A stretch of DNA of 64,000 nt. Source: Tigriopus japonicus. Lineage: Eukaryota > Arthropoda > Copepoda > Harpacticoida > Harpacticidae. The notes beneath the pieces are model-generated. The model saw only the letters and a program-made list of their open reading frames with translations. It did not search any database and had not been told where the DNA came from. Of the stretch, positions 12,217-24,846 are shown piece after piece. Made by a program: the position numbers and the translations under genes. The DNA is taken from NCBI GenBank assembly GCA_010645155.1, contig CM021320.1:481680-545679 (forward strand). The letters are read 5' to 3'. Each line of letters starts with the position of its first letter. Positions within the stretch are counted from its first letter, which is position 1.

Positions 12217-13598
12217 GGTTGATCAAGAACATAAAGAGGTAAACATTAAAAGCAACATTTCTTTTGTAACTCTGAAGATGAAATTGTTTGACTTTAAAGT
12301 ATTTTTGCGGTTTAAAGATCAACTGCAATTCAGTAAAAGAGAGAGTTAGAATTTTAAAATGAGTTTTCAAGAACACGTAACCAACTTTAAAACAGCCTTA
12401 AGGTAATGCCATCTCAATTTTTTTAAGGAGTCTTTTCAAAGGCCAAATTTGAAATAACATCGTACAAAATCTGCTCCAATAAAGACAAAGAATAGACACC
12501 CTAAAATATGTTGCCACTATTTGATATAAAAGAAGAAAGGCAGAGCTGAGAAATGATTCAAAGAAAAAGCCTAATCGACCATTGCGTGAATTGCAAGCTT
12601 TTCCAAGTGTGCTTGCAAATCAATTGAAATGGCCTCTCAGGCCTTTGCTCTGACATCTTGGATCCCGCCAAAAAGAATGTGAATGCGAAAATTTTGCAAA
12701 AAGAATGTGAAAGTGTATTCTTCAACAGGAAACACTTGAAGAGCGATGTCTGGGACTCAAAATGTCAAGTTCCAAAGAAGGAGGAAAAAGCCATTCGCGA
12801 ACTCCATTCCGACTGAGTTTATGCAACCGTGGCTGAACTTTTGATGTTGAATTTCAATGCAGTTTAGCGGAAGCAGCAATTTTATGCATTGATATGCATA
12901 TGGAATGAATCTAAGGGGATATGAACCGAACTGAAGAGTGTTCAATCAGCTCTTTTGACTTGAAAGCAGAAGAAAAACCCTGGTCAATATATTCCAACTC
13001 CACATGAATGTAGAAGGCCAGGATAAAAAGTACAAATAACGTGTTCTTGGACCAAATAATTGAATTGAAAACAACGTTTTAAATATTACAGTAGAGCCTT
13101 TCTTGGAGTTCCAGAGTCCTTGGATTGTTTTGTCATCTTCTCTGGGTTTTAGAAGCCAAAACGTGATCAAAATGCCCTGATTCTTTCCTACTAGAAAGAC
13201 AGAGAGATTGCCGATTACAGTCTATTCTTGACACACACCATGTGGGCCTTTCGAGAGCATGAAGTCCTCTCGTTTTCACGAGAAAACGCCAAAAGTTCGA
13301 CAGTTTCCCAGAGTTGAATGTTCCCTTATCCCACACCATATTTTGTTCACTCCAGTCTTTGATTACAAAATCTTGGTCTTTCCTGGAAATATTTTGAATG
13401 GGAACGGTTGGAAACTCTTGGAATTACGCCATTGCAAGCAAGGACAGGAAATTAAATTAGGCTCATGATCAAGCCAAGATTTCCGTGTTATTGACGACCG
13501 TGCCATAGAACCTCTCCAAGTAGAATTTGATCTACTTAAAAGCCTAATAAGTGAACATGGGACCTCTTTGATCATGATCCAAATCCTTCATTTCAATC
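12217..13598. other. Intergenic DNA between the hAT copy and the BTB gene 3' end
   Basis: No recognised gene, repeat or regulatory motif. Confidence 0.5.
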
Positions 13599-13604
13599 TT
13601 TATT
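13599..13604 (-). terminator. AATAAA polyadenylation signal of the BTB-zinc finger gene
   Basis: AATAAA on the minus strand, beginning 14 bases after the TAA stop of the BTB gene, implies a very short 3' UTR. Confidence 0.55.
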
Positions 13605-13617
13605 ATCGGATAGGGTC

Positions 13618-14421
13618 TTAGATCTTATACGTGATGTCATGTCTCCTGGCAACATGCCTCTCCAATTTGGCCTTGTTTGAAGACGAAAACACACATTTAG
13701 CACATTTCCACATGTTCCCTCGACTTCCTCGAGGTACCACCCGGATTTTGGGTCGCAAACGGGATGATGGTTCCTTTCGATCGTAACATTTCGGGTCAGC
13801 TGCGTATTTCTTCCAAAGCTCGTGCAAATAATCTGACTCACTCAATTCAGAAGACTCGGAATCGTCCGAGAGGTGGCCGTTGTTGCCATCAGCAGACTCA
13901 GGCTCGTCTGCTTTTTGATCACCTGCATTTCTATTCGGCCCATCTTGAGATTGATGATCTGGCTTCTTGGTTTTCCCTGCGTAAAGGAGAAGTGGCAGTT
14001 CATCCAGGCATTTTTCTTCAATGTCCTGGTACACATTCAGTTCTAGGTGACGAGCGGCATGAGCAAAATAGCAGACGTCTCTTCGTGTGGCCAAACAGGC
14101 CTTTCCCTCATAGAGTAGATCCAAGATGAGCTCAAAAATATGAGGCTTGATGCCGAGTAACTCCAGTTCCAAAGGGCTTAGACTTGAGTCCTTGGGGATG
14201 AGATGGCGTCGGAAGTAGCCCGATCCTGCCGCCAGAATCAAACGGTGCACCTCAAAAACCTTCGATTTGGGTTCCGATTGCGATGAAGAGGCCGCGGCCA
14301 CCGTTTGGCCTTCCTGGATCTGCTGATCTGCAGTGGGCAAGATTTGACATTGGATCTTCAAATCCGAAAATGAGCCTCGCACGGGGGAAAAGGCCAATAC
14401 GTTGGGGAAATGGAACTCCAT
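13618..14421 (-). CDS. BTB/POZ domain protein with one C-terminal C2H2 zinc finger (267 aa)
   Basis: Probable nuclear DNA-binding regulator of the BTB-zinc finger class. Residues about 17-140 form the BTB fold: FSDLKIQCQIL, then a Gln/Ser/Ala-rich insertion (31-53), then FEVHRLILAAGSGYFRRHL, FELILDLLYEGK and FAHAARHLEL, matching the BTB strands and helices used for dimerisation. Residues about 150-200 are an acidic Asp/Ser/Glu-rich linker; 212-236 are basic. The finger is C240-x2-C243-x12-H256-x4-H261, six residues before the end. Single exon. The start ATG has A at -3 and G at +4. A TATA/initiator-like pair lies about 70-97 bp upstream and AATAAA lies 14 bp after the TAA stop. With one finger it resembles short arthropod BTB-ZF proteins of the lola/tramtrack type, but I cannot assign an orthologue. 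It lies about 3.6 kb beyond the 3' end of the receptor coding region, in the same orientation. Confidence 0.85.
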   Translation of the reverse strand: MEFHFPNVLAFSPVRGSFSDLKIQCQILPTADQQIQEGQTVAAASSSQSEPKSKVFEVHRLILAAGSGYFRRHLIPKDSSLSPLELELLGIKPHIFELILDLLYEGKACLATRRDVCYFAHAARHLELNVYQDIEEKCLDELPLLLYAGKTKKPDHQSQDGPNRNAGDQKADEPESADGNNGHLSDDSESSELSESDYLHELWKKYAADPKCYDRKEPSSRLRPKIRVVPRGSRGNMWKCAKCVFSSSNKAKLERHVARRHDITYKI

Positions 14422-14486
14422 TTGGGGTGTAGGATTGGGGAAAAAATCAACTCTTGGAGGGGTTTTGATGTTTTACAATGGACTGT

Positions 14487-14518
14487 GTGTGAGAAAGCCT
14501 TTGGGTTTTGTCTTTATA
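14487..14518 (-). promoter_or_regulatory. TATA box plus initiator upstream of the BTB-zinc finger gene
   Basis: On the minus strand TATAAA occupies 14518-14513 and an initiator-like TCACAC occupies 14492-14487, placing the likely start near 14490, about 28 bp from the first T of the TATA box. This would give a 5' UTR of about 70 bases before the ATG at 14421. Spacing and sequence fit an animal core promoter; transcription itself is not shown. Confidence 0.5.
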
Positions 14519-17500
14519 GCATTGATCGTTATGGCTTAGAAATTCATGTTGAGACTTGTACAATAGTGTTGTACTCGGTTCGATCAGTGCAAAAGGGGCC
14601 TGAAAGTCAAGCGACCGGCTCGCACTCTCAATGTTCGACGAGGGCCCAAGCCAAGGCCACGTGTATTACTTACATGGGCCACTACCTCTGCTCTGTCGAT
14701 AATGTATGTCTTACTATAAACAAGAGCTTGCTTGTCGAAATCGATTGGCGAGCGCACATATTTTAGTCATGTTTGTGCGTGCTCGATTGGAAGAAGAATT
14801 TGCAAATAATTCGCAATTTCGCAAAATCAACTGGATGAGAAGGGTCTCAAATTGGTTGCATTTGTTTTTGTTTCTTGTCAGAGGATTTATGGTGTTGCCA
14901 TTGTTTGCACCCAGTCACGCAACCTTAGTTCGCCATGCCTTCTACTTTTTTCAAAAAGGTGAACCTTGTTAATTTATGGCTAGTGAAATGAAAAAAGTGT
15001 ATACTAGAGAAGGAACGACTTGCTCGAAGCTGAAAAGGAATGGAAATTAAAAGTCTTTGGCCAAAAAAAGTAGTAAGGGACTGGAAAAACTTTACTTGAA
15101 ATCTAAATAAGTCGTTGCAAGATATTTGATTCTGGCATTATTCTTTGATATTTTATGTCCTTGTCTGTATCTGATGAGCAGTATTGAAAACCGAGGATTC
15201 AATTAGTGCCGAAATTGCTTTGTTTCCATCACGAGTGTAAAGCTACAACAAAATGTCGCTCTCCTTAGAGATGTTCCCATTGACTTCTGCAGCCAAAACG
15301 ATTGATGCATTGTAATCCCATTCACAATTGAACACAAATTCAAAGGACTAGTGCTCTACAAAAGACAACATTTTTTCCCCCTTTTTATCAAATTGATATG
15401 TATCGTCCAATTTAGGATTGAAATCAATATAAATAATGTATTCAGTCTGAATGACCTGAATGAATTCTACTGACCCTTCTGCTTCTTGAGTCCAATTATT
15501 CAACATCATCGGGGTTTGAAGTTAGGGATTTCGCATACACCAGGGCACATAACTGTAGAAAGAATGGCGGACGAAATGTCTCCATTTAGTTGAAAGCTCA
15601 ATTAAAGCAGTACATTATACAGGGCTGAACGTTCTCCTTGTAAATCTTTGTAGAGACTGCAAAATATGTTCAGGGGGCTTTTTTGCAAAGAGTATCTTTC
15701 CTTTTGAAACGATCTGCTGCAGTTCCTGACGTCATGCTTGTGAGTCTTTTTTCCCATTTCAAAAGCTTTTGAGAAAGACATTTCAGTCTGTAATTTTAAC
15801 CAACAACCCCTCATCTCATCTGTCTTGAAGTACAAGGCTAACTAACGAGCAATTAGTCAGCAACTTCTTAAACTTCATGGTTTTTGTGTTGAACCATTTA
15901 TCCATGTATGTGAGTCTTGTTAGAAATAACAAATCTCTTTCAGAGCTCCAGAAAATAGCTCAAATTGTTGAACTTGAAACCAGGGTGACGATTTCGTGTC
16001 AAAAGTTTCACTTTCAGGCGTTTCTTACATTGAATAGAAATTGCAGTATTGCGTAACATTCTTTCGTTTTTATTTGCATGGAAAGCAAATTTCAAATCAA
16101 ACAAGATTCCATTATAAGAGACATGTACCTAGAGAAGTGACATTAATTTTTCCATTGAATGGCATTGACTTCAACAAAAAGATTGTGCTTACGTGAAAGC
16201 CATGCAAGCTAATATTCAAATTGTAATTTCATCCATAACACATTTTTATAAACCCAAAAACAAGTGCAATATTGAACTTATCTTGGAGCGTTGACTTTTT
16301 CTGAAACCAACCCGGCATAAATCAAACGTGAAAGAAGCTCTTAAATTGAGCATGAGGAAATAAAACCATCGATTCGTGTAAATGCATTCACTCTATCTTT
16401 TTTTTGGTAGCAAGCTGAAGTCGAGTAAAATAGAACTTTATTTCTTCCTCCTTGTTTACAGATCAACAGTCATACACTACAAGTTAATGAATGGCTCTCC
16501 ATTATAGTTGAAAGGTACATTATATGACGACATTTGAACATCACAGCGGGAATTGGAACATTCAGGGCGAGGCAAATATGTTCCTAACGTACTTGCTCGT
16601 ACTAGATCGAATTTTATGTTAGTAGTGTACGATTTCTTTCAGCAATTTCTGAGTTTATCTAAAAGGGGACTGACTCTTCGGAGCTCTTTCGGAAGGTCTT
16701 TGGGGAACTACCATTTATGCCAGAATAAACTGTTATTCCATTTCAAGACGAAGGGGACGTTTCCATTTAACAAACGACATTAGTAGCATTGGCACACATT
16801 TAAATATAGCGTTGCTGTAGCTCTAAGCAGCAGATATACTATTGAGAAAGAGAGAACAGGAGGATTTCGCCTAATCTGGGATATCCAAGGCCAGATTTGC
16901 ATTTTGAACGATTCTCGCGTCAATCAAGTTCAATAGCCTTGGTTTGAATAAATGAACCAATGTGGTTGTTCCACAGATTGCGGAAATGCTTGTCACACCA
17001 ACTGTAGCTGGAGCAAACGGTACGAACATTGATGCACGACGAATAAGGAAGTTTCTCATGAATTGCAAGGTCTAAATTGGGAGTGTTTCAAAGTCAGATT
17101 GGCCATGAGGATTCACGGATTCTGTATGTATTGCTATGCACTTGCCAGCTCGCAATAAATAGACACGGAGTTTTACACGTACAGTAGTAAGAAAGGATCG
17201 GGTTTCAAGAGGATTATGAGAACTCATTGTTCGCCAGGAGACAGAGCATGGAACGTAAACCTACATTATTTTCAGGGAGGGCTCGCAGAAAGTCGTGAAA
17301 TAAAAAAGTGTGCCTGCCTTCTCCTCCATTGTGAGCAGATGCACATTCCTCGTTCTTGGAGTTGACTCTTCTTTGTGCTCGTTTGGTTTCCGCAATCAAT
17401 ATTTGAAAGCTGATCTGTCCCATCCACTTTAGCTAGCAACGCATCGGATGCAGTCCAATATAATACCAAAGCCTTGGTATTCTTCTTCCACTCTCCTTCT

Positions 17501-18065
17501 CTCTGAATGTACCAATGCATGGTGCGACACCATGGTACAGTACAGTATGGTACAATGACGAGGTCGAGATGTTGGGCATCATGGCCGTTGGTTGCATGGA
17601 CCTACAGCCTCAAATCTCGATGCAGAGGCATTCTTCGCCTGCATCATCCTTGGAATATATCCCCTTAGATACTACTCTCATTGGTGACCGAATGCCAGAA
17701 CCACAAAGGCCCAGATATGATGCAGTTCGCCATCCTCTTCACATACATTTTTTCGAGGAAACAACATTTTCTTTTAGACTTGGCTAAAGGTGTTTTGGAA
17801 CATTTCCCACGCTGAGAGGAATTTTAACGAGACCAGTACCAAGAGACTTCTGTTCCACCAGCCTTAGGAATAGACAAGGTTGATGAATGATGATGTGTTG
17901 GTATTGACAGGGAAGCAGGCCATATTGTTCCAGTTCTGGACACAGAATGGTTAGTTTGCTAGCCTCTCTTTCTCTCTCTCTGTCTATCTCCCGTTTTGGG
18001 TTCAACGCATGCCAGTCATTCATTACCAGACTCTGTGGCTTGGCTGGCAAGTCTTCGTGGTGGAA
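14519..18065. other. Intergenic: BTB gene upstream region and receptor 3' flank
   Basis: Presumed promoter region of the BTB gene and 3' UTR of the receptor. A 62-codon minus-strand frame starting at ATG 17059 (MRNFLIRRASMFVPFAPATV onward, one hydrophobic stretch) is the only frame of note; I do not recognise it and give it low weight. Confidence 0.45.
17963..17992 (+). repeat. CT-rich microsatellite
   Basis: Interrupted (CT)n/(TC)n run about 75-100 bases beyond the receptor stop codon, in the presumed 3' UTR. Confidence 0.6.
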
Positions 18066-18710
18066 CTAGACTACAGGTGGTGCCTTGGCCTTCATGTCAT
18101 CATGGTCCATTTGGGGATTGTTAGTCTGAGTCTCGACCTCTCCGGATTCATTGACCACCACTTTGGTGGGCGTCTTCGTCACCGGAGTTGGCTCTTTGGG
18201 TTGAGCTGTCACTTCGATATTGGCAGCAGGGGCGCCATTCTTCGTCTGTGACGGCTTCTTCGCATGGCCAGCCTTTCTCCCATGAGGCATCACATCGCCC
18301 ATCTCATATCCGTTTTGAAGCACCCCATGAGGTCCACTGGGCCGGATGCACGTGATCACGGCCCAAAACCCACGACGAAACGGTTCCGAAAGCCACGCGT
18401 ACAAAATGGGATTCACGCATGAGTTGCTGTAAGCCAGGATGTGGGATATGATCTGAATGGTCACCGTGACCGGATTATTCGGGTAGATCTTCATGCCTCT
18501 CATGATCAGGATGATGTGGATCGGGAGCCAGGACAGGGCGAAAATGATCACCACCACCAAGACCATCTTGATGACGCGTTTCTTATTTTTGATGCTTTCG
18601 GCCGAGGCTCGCCCACCAGGTGCTTGATTCCACAGACGATGAAGCATCACAGAGTACAATCCACAGATGAGAAGCAAAGGTAAGAGGTAGGCCGTGGCGA
18701 AGAAAGAGAT
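18066..18710 (-). CDS. AstA-R: AstA receptor coding exon 3 (TM5 to C-terminus)
   Basis: 645 bases encoding residues 219-432 and the TAG stop; the acceptor is TTGATTGCAG|ATC. It covers TM5 (ISFFATAYLLPLLLICGLY), a basic third cytoplasmic loop (KNKKRVIKMV), TM6 with SWLP, TM7 with NSCVNPILY, helix 8 (EPFRRGF) and an approximately 95-residue tail ending APPVV. Third-position codon choice is strongly G/C, unlike the flanks. No AATAAA or ATTAAA was seen on the minus strand in the first kilobase after the stop, so the 3' UTR is long or uses a variant signal. Confidence 0.93.
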   Translation of the reverse strand: MSFFATAYLLPLLLICGLYSVMLHRLWNQAPGGRASAESIKNKKRVIKMVLVVVIIFALSWLPIHIILIMRGMKIYPNNPVTVTIQIISHILAYSNSCVNPILYAWLSEPFRRGFWAVITCIRPSGPHGVLQNGYEMGDVMPHGRKAGHAKKPSQTKNGAPAANIEVTAQPKEPTPVTKTPTKVVVNESGEVETQTNNPQMDHDDMKAKAPPVV

Positions 18711-21700
18711 CTGCAATCAAGGAGAAGCAAACACGTGAGAGCGGTTGTGTCAAGGTCGAAAAAGGTTCTTTTTGTTCTTGATATTTTTGGAACTCCTTCC
18801 ATTAATCATGCCTCTTTGCCTCAATTCCAAATGATTAAGCTCTTCTCCAAAGCCACTTGGGCTTGATTGTGAAACCGGCGTCGAGTTTCGGTGTAATTTA
18901 ATAGCCAAGCTTGTTGCATTCATAACCGTTTCCTCGTTTGCAAATTGTCAGGCATGCAAATGACAGCCTTCCATGACGAAAAAAGAGGAAGGCGGGAGGA
19001 TTCTTGCTTTTTAGCTAACCACTAATCTCCTTCCTGTCCTTTAGCTTGCAAATGACACGAAACATATTGGCTTACACAGAGAGGTCTACAGTAAAGTTTC
19101 CAAAAGAAACCAGCCGAAACTTTGGCCCATTCTCATTACATGCTATCGCAATGGGATAATAAACTTTCGTTCGTTGTCGTACTTTTGTTTTGGAGCCCAG
19201 TTTGCCCAATTTTAGAACCACACTACAATTGAACTAATGGTTATTGTACATTTTTGAATAAATTTAGTAATCAACTTTCGGTCTATTGAGGTAAAAGCGT
19301 GGAATGTGAAGAGAATGCATCCTCAAGAATTAATGTAGAGCAAGGATTTCTTAATAAGTTCCGTGGTCTATGTGTAGAGAGGTCGTTATTTCAACACAAG
19401 CAAGGTTTCTTTCTATTGAAGTTCCTTTTAACTTTCCAACCTGAAGTTGGAGCTCAACACCAATGGTACAATTCTAAAAAAGCAATAATTTGCATGGTGG
19501 GATTTTCTGCAAGGGAAAAGAAACTATCGAGAATCCAATCTTGACAACCAGAAAAAAGCCAATATTAGGCTGGATTAGAGAGCTCAATTTGACTGGAATT
19601 GTTCCCTTTTAGTTGGTGCCATTTCTCGCAAGTCTAAAATCCCGCAGACATCCATCTATCCAGTATCTCCCATCTTAGTTCTCTTTACTCTACCTCTATG
19701 AGCACCAAGTCTGGATTTGAGTAACAATAAAGGCTGAATTTACCGGGTTACCTTCAACCTTAAAAAATGGGGATGTTGATTGTCAAAGAGGTCTTTTCAT
19801 TGAATGGGAGACCCTGGAACCTTCTCTTAAGAGGTATCACCATAACCATTCAAACCAATGAGCAGAACCACAATGCGACACATTTTCGTTGCTTTCTATG
19901 CTAAACCATTGGATTCAATTTAAAAAGCACTAAGATTTTGAGTCAATTTGAACTTGAGTCACCCAAAACTCACCCAAAATGCACGACCACTTTAAAAGGT
20001 GTCGTTTAAAACATCATCAATCGCTAAATGTCCCATTAGCATACGATTTAATGAACTTTCCCATGGAGCCAAACCTTTGTACGACTCCAGTTTGTTCCTA
20101 ATTTGACGCTAACAACCGCTTTTGTCTACGAATTTCAATGCCCAGAACTCGAAATTTTGGACCATTTATATCCAGCTCATTGTTCCTTGATGGAACAACC
20201 TCCATAATCAGGTGGTGAAGGTCGTTTCCAAGACTAAGAGGACCTGTTGTTACTAATCCTTTTTACAAACTTTACAAAGCAAATGAATATGGAACATTGA
20301 GAGAGGAGAAGTTTTCGTTTTGGCAAATTAGTTCTTTTTGATGTTATCTCATTTATAGAGAATGTTTGTTTTTTGCCTTGCAATGCTTCCGTAGGTTCAT
20401 CAAGGTGAGAGACTAAAAGTGAAAATCCAACAAAGCAACACTGCTGTCTCTGGTAATTTACTGTAATTTACGCAGAATTACAACCGAAAAGACGCCTATT
20501 GAAACCAAACCTTTTCCTTAAAGTGCCAAAAAGGGAACTAAATGACTTGTCTTTTTGATCGGTTCAATCTATCTTCACTTCAAGTTCAAGTAGTTATAAA
20601 AGCTTGAAAGTCATATATATTTTCCCACACTTCAACTTTCTGGCTAGTCTGTCAAGAAATTAGAAAAAAAGTTGTCTTTTGAATTGACCTTGAGGAAATC
20701 ATTCTCTCCCAGCAACCAACAGATAAATGAAGACAAGATATATGTTAGGAAAGCCTGGGAAGGATTAGAACAAAAAAACGTAGTCCCAATTTTTGACCGA
20801 AATTGAGGCTGTCACTCAAGTACCATCAGTCCATCAATAACATGGATTCATGCCGAGCTCGCACAATTCCAAATTGAGAAGAACCTCGACACATTTTCTA
20901 CATTATGCAATTGCTAGCCTGAAAGTGATTGATATTTTTCTCCATAATGGCCCATTTCAAAAGCATAATTTGCAATGACGTTTGAACACTTGCGTTTTAA
21001 GCAGAGACATCAATTGAAAAGTTCAATTTTCGTCATCCTGATTCAAAGACATCAAAATGGCAAAAGAGACACTTGTACCATTTGTACGAATATTAATTTT
21101 GCACTTCTTATTAAGGTCGAATAGCCTTTAACCGATAACTACTTATATTGTGAGCCTTTCAATAAACTCAAAAACACTCCATGTTATCGAACTAGCCCTA
21201 AAGATGAACTTTGTTGTACTTAAGAATGGCACAAAAGCGGTTCCAGAGCCACTGAAAGTGTGTCTCTCTTACACGTAACTACAATGTGATGAAATGGAAG
21301 ATTGGTGGTGAATCGAGTGAACGGCAAAAATCGAGCGAAACATCATTAAACCTGTGCACTTAATGGTGTCCATTAAGTCCATAGAATAGGCTCATGGTGT
21401 TCCCCAAAAGACCTGAGGATGTGGAGAGATTTTTGAAGCTCATTTTAGTCTAGGAACCTTGGACGCTTTTCGATCCGTTTTTTGTGCTTTTCACTCCAAA
21501 TTTCGAACTTTGGAACGACATCAGTATTTGCCATGAATAGATTTTTTAAGTCTCTTTGGCAAGATACTAGTTTTTCAAATAAAAGATATTTCAACTCTGT
21601 GTAACTATTTTGAAAGGATGGAGAATATAGGTGGGTTGTTGAGGTAGTTTTGAAGTATAGTAGAATCATAGAAGAAAAACAAAAGAAGCATATCAGATGG

Positions 21701-24700
21701 AGTAGAAATAGCCATGCTCAATCAAGTTTTACTACATAAGCTGCGTTTTTCAATCGCACCTTATGTAGCAAAACTTGATCGAGCATTGTTACTTCTACTT
21801 CGATTCACGTGCTTCTTTCATGCTTCTAGATATGCTTCTACTATACTTCAAAACTACCTCAACAACCGACCTAATAGCTCGAGTCTCTTTGACAGGGCCA
21901 ATAATTTGGTTTCTACGTGAATGTTTGTCTTCCTTCCTGAATCCTGATACGCAATCAGATTGCACGCATCATCATAAACCGCGAAAGAGGCATCACCATG
22001 TGGCGGACGCAGTTTTTCTGTCAGATTGTTATACCACTGCCAAATCACTTTGACAGGAATCATTCCGCGTAATCCCGGCAACGCTCTAATCTTTGTATGT
22101 CTGTTCCTCTGTCGCTAACAACACTTGGGGCGAAGGGAAATAGCACTAATGCCTAACAAATCCCCCACTTGCAATAAGACTTTGGCACACTTGCATTGGT
22201 CCCATTTTATCTCTGGAAATGCGCTTATTAAGGAGGCCTTTTCCAGAGCTGTAATGGGTATCAAGATTCATTTCTCAACTACGAAGGGGGTTTCCTTGTT
22301 TCTTGGGCTGCCGTGTTGTTAGATATTCAACTATGCTCAAGATGCATTTAATGACAATGGATGATGCACTTCGTCCACTTGCCCCGTATGCACTTTAAAT
22401 GTGGGCTAGTTACCAAATTAGCCCAATAAACATCTTCAAGACAAACCCAAAGTCGAGAATTCAAAAGGAATGACTGGAATGAGATTAGTTCCAACAAAAA
22501 GGATAAACTAAGCCTACATTTTGATTGGCTCCAATGTCCATGTAACATTTCTCCTTGAGAGCTCTTGGTCGATCAGTTCTTGTGAAGTACCCAGGCGTTG
22601 TGTAAATGCCCGACTTTTATGATATTGGTGGGCTAGACTGGGTAAAAAAAGTTATTTTCTGGCCTTTATTGCAATTGCGCAACACTGTTTAGGCCATGTT
22701 TGGTGCGTGAGATATTTTTTGTGATTTAATATTCTATCTGTGGTTGAAGGCAATATTTTTGGATGCATTGAGAGGCAATATTTTTCACGAGTTTCCGAAA
22801 TAGAATTAATAAAGAGAAAACAGCCTGGGACGACCTAGACTCTAGGACGACCGTCTTGGATTGGATGATCGGAAACTGGGCGAATATTTTCGAGGAGGCA
22901 ATTCCGAGAGATTCCTACCATTTGGGCCTAAATGCACCACATTGATATCCTTAGATAGCCTGCCAAATGTTCCCAGGATGTGGAATATATTTCTTGACAT
23001 AATCCAGACCAGCCGTTGGGGAAAGTTTGCATAAATGTTTGAAGGTCAAAGAAACGGAAATTCTGGCAACCCTGCTTGTTTGCATTAAGATTTTAAATCT
23101 TGGCAAAACCTCTCGTTGCAGAACGACCACATAATACTAAAGCATTTGAAGGCCAAGAAAACCAACCGTGACAAGCAATGGCTTTGAAATGGTTCTCATT
23201 CGTCGGGATACATTCTCTCAAGCCAAAACAAGGAATGCTGTTTTCCTAACAAGGCTGCCTGATTGGTCTATTTTGAAGTTGTGCAGGCTCCGTTGCATCT
23301 TTTTATGACATCGTAAGAGTTTGACCAAAAGGGTGATCAGCCTTTTCAAAAAGATGGAGTAAGAATGATGGAGAATGCTCTGGGACATGACAAGCTTACT
23401 GAGTCTATAAACTTTAAAGTGGACGAACATCATACCCAGATATTGGATTGGATATCCTCGAGAAAGTACAGCCCAAAAAATGGCAACATTTTTGGATTCA
23501 CATTTCTCCATCCCCAAAGTTTCTTGGGCACACCGGGAAGTTCTTCGCCTTTTCTCCCGATGAGAGAGAAATATAGCCAAAACCTTTCCACCTTTGTCAG
23601 CTCAAAAGACCCTTTGAACCGTGTCCGAATGTTCCAAAAGGGGCCCTTTTTGTCACGCTCGGGAACTAAAAGGTATGAGGCCATCAAAAAAATGGAACTT
23701 GACGAATTAATTTCGACTGCAACAGGAAGTGCTCAAACTCAGTAGACCTTGGCCGTACATTTTGGAAACCCTCACAAAAGGAGTAAGCCCTAAAGGTGTA
23801 AACAACTTTTAAATGAGGCCCTAATTCTTCTTGCTTTTCAGCCTTTCATTTCTGCCAAATTTAAACATAAAAATTGCTGTTTCTGTACCAAATTTGTTTA
23901 CATGTGACAGGGTGACGAAAAATCGACCTTTGAAAATATCGGCCACTGTATTAGTTAAGACGTTTCACCCACTTGATCGTAACTTCTTGTGTCAAAATGT
24001 CATAAAAATTGTTGCGAATGTGATTCTCGAACGGTTTAAAGTTCGGATATGAGAAAACTTTTCCAGGTTTTGCTTCCATGCAATTTCCAGAGTGTAGTAG
24101 TGGCCTTCTTCATGCCATCAGAGTGGGTGCTCGAATCAAGAGCTTAAGTCATAAAAAAGAGCTTGAAGTAATCTCTCCTTGACCACGACAGAAGAGCCCA
24201 ACTATCCCTTTTGGGTATTGTCAAAGGCAGAGAAAATGACAGCGAGATTTTTCCCTGTGTGTCGAGATGTAAGTCATGGAAAATCTTTTGTGGCTCAAAT
24301 GTCGGGCAATATAGGAAAAAGGCCGCCTTTTGTTGGCTCGGTCGCGGAATAAGTAAAGAAGATCGGGAATAGATTTGTTGGAGCTTAAGTCTGTCGATCA
24401 ATGCCTTTTGTAGGATGGGGGCCACAACCAACGCGACCGTCGTCACATTGTCGACTCAACACTATCAGAACCGGGTCGTCCCCAACAATCGCATGTGGTA
24501 ATTGCATTCCTATTGGGTGCTTTGCTAATGAATGCTTTCACTCCCTTGGATCCCTGTCTGTTCGAAGGCTTTTGAGACAATGTCAGAGAGCTAGTGAATA
24601 ACACATTAAACCAACTAATGGGTCTTGGTGGAAGGCCCAACACAAACAAATCTCGATCCACTCATTCTTTGGATGGTTCCCAAAAGCTTTCGTGATCATT

Positions 24701-24747
24701 ACAGTTTTGTTTGAGTAATGGGATCTCTGGAAGGCTTAGGGATAGTG

Positions 24748-24846
<99 letters not shown>

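Noticed and set aside
13764..14129. 121-codon plus-strand frame over the BTB gene
   Set aside because: Antisense shadow of the BTB-zinc finger coding region.
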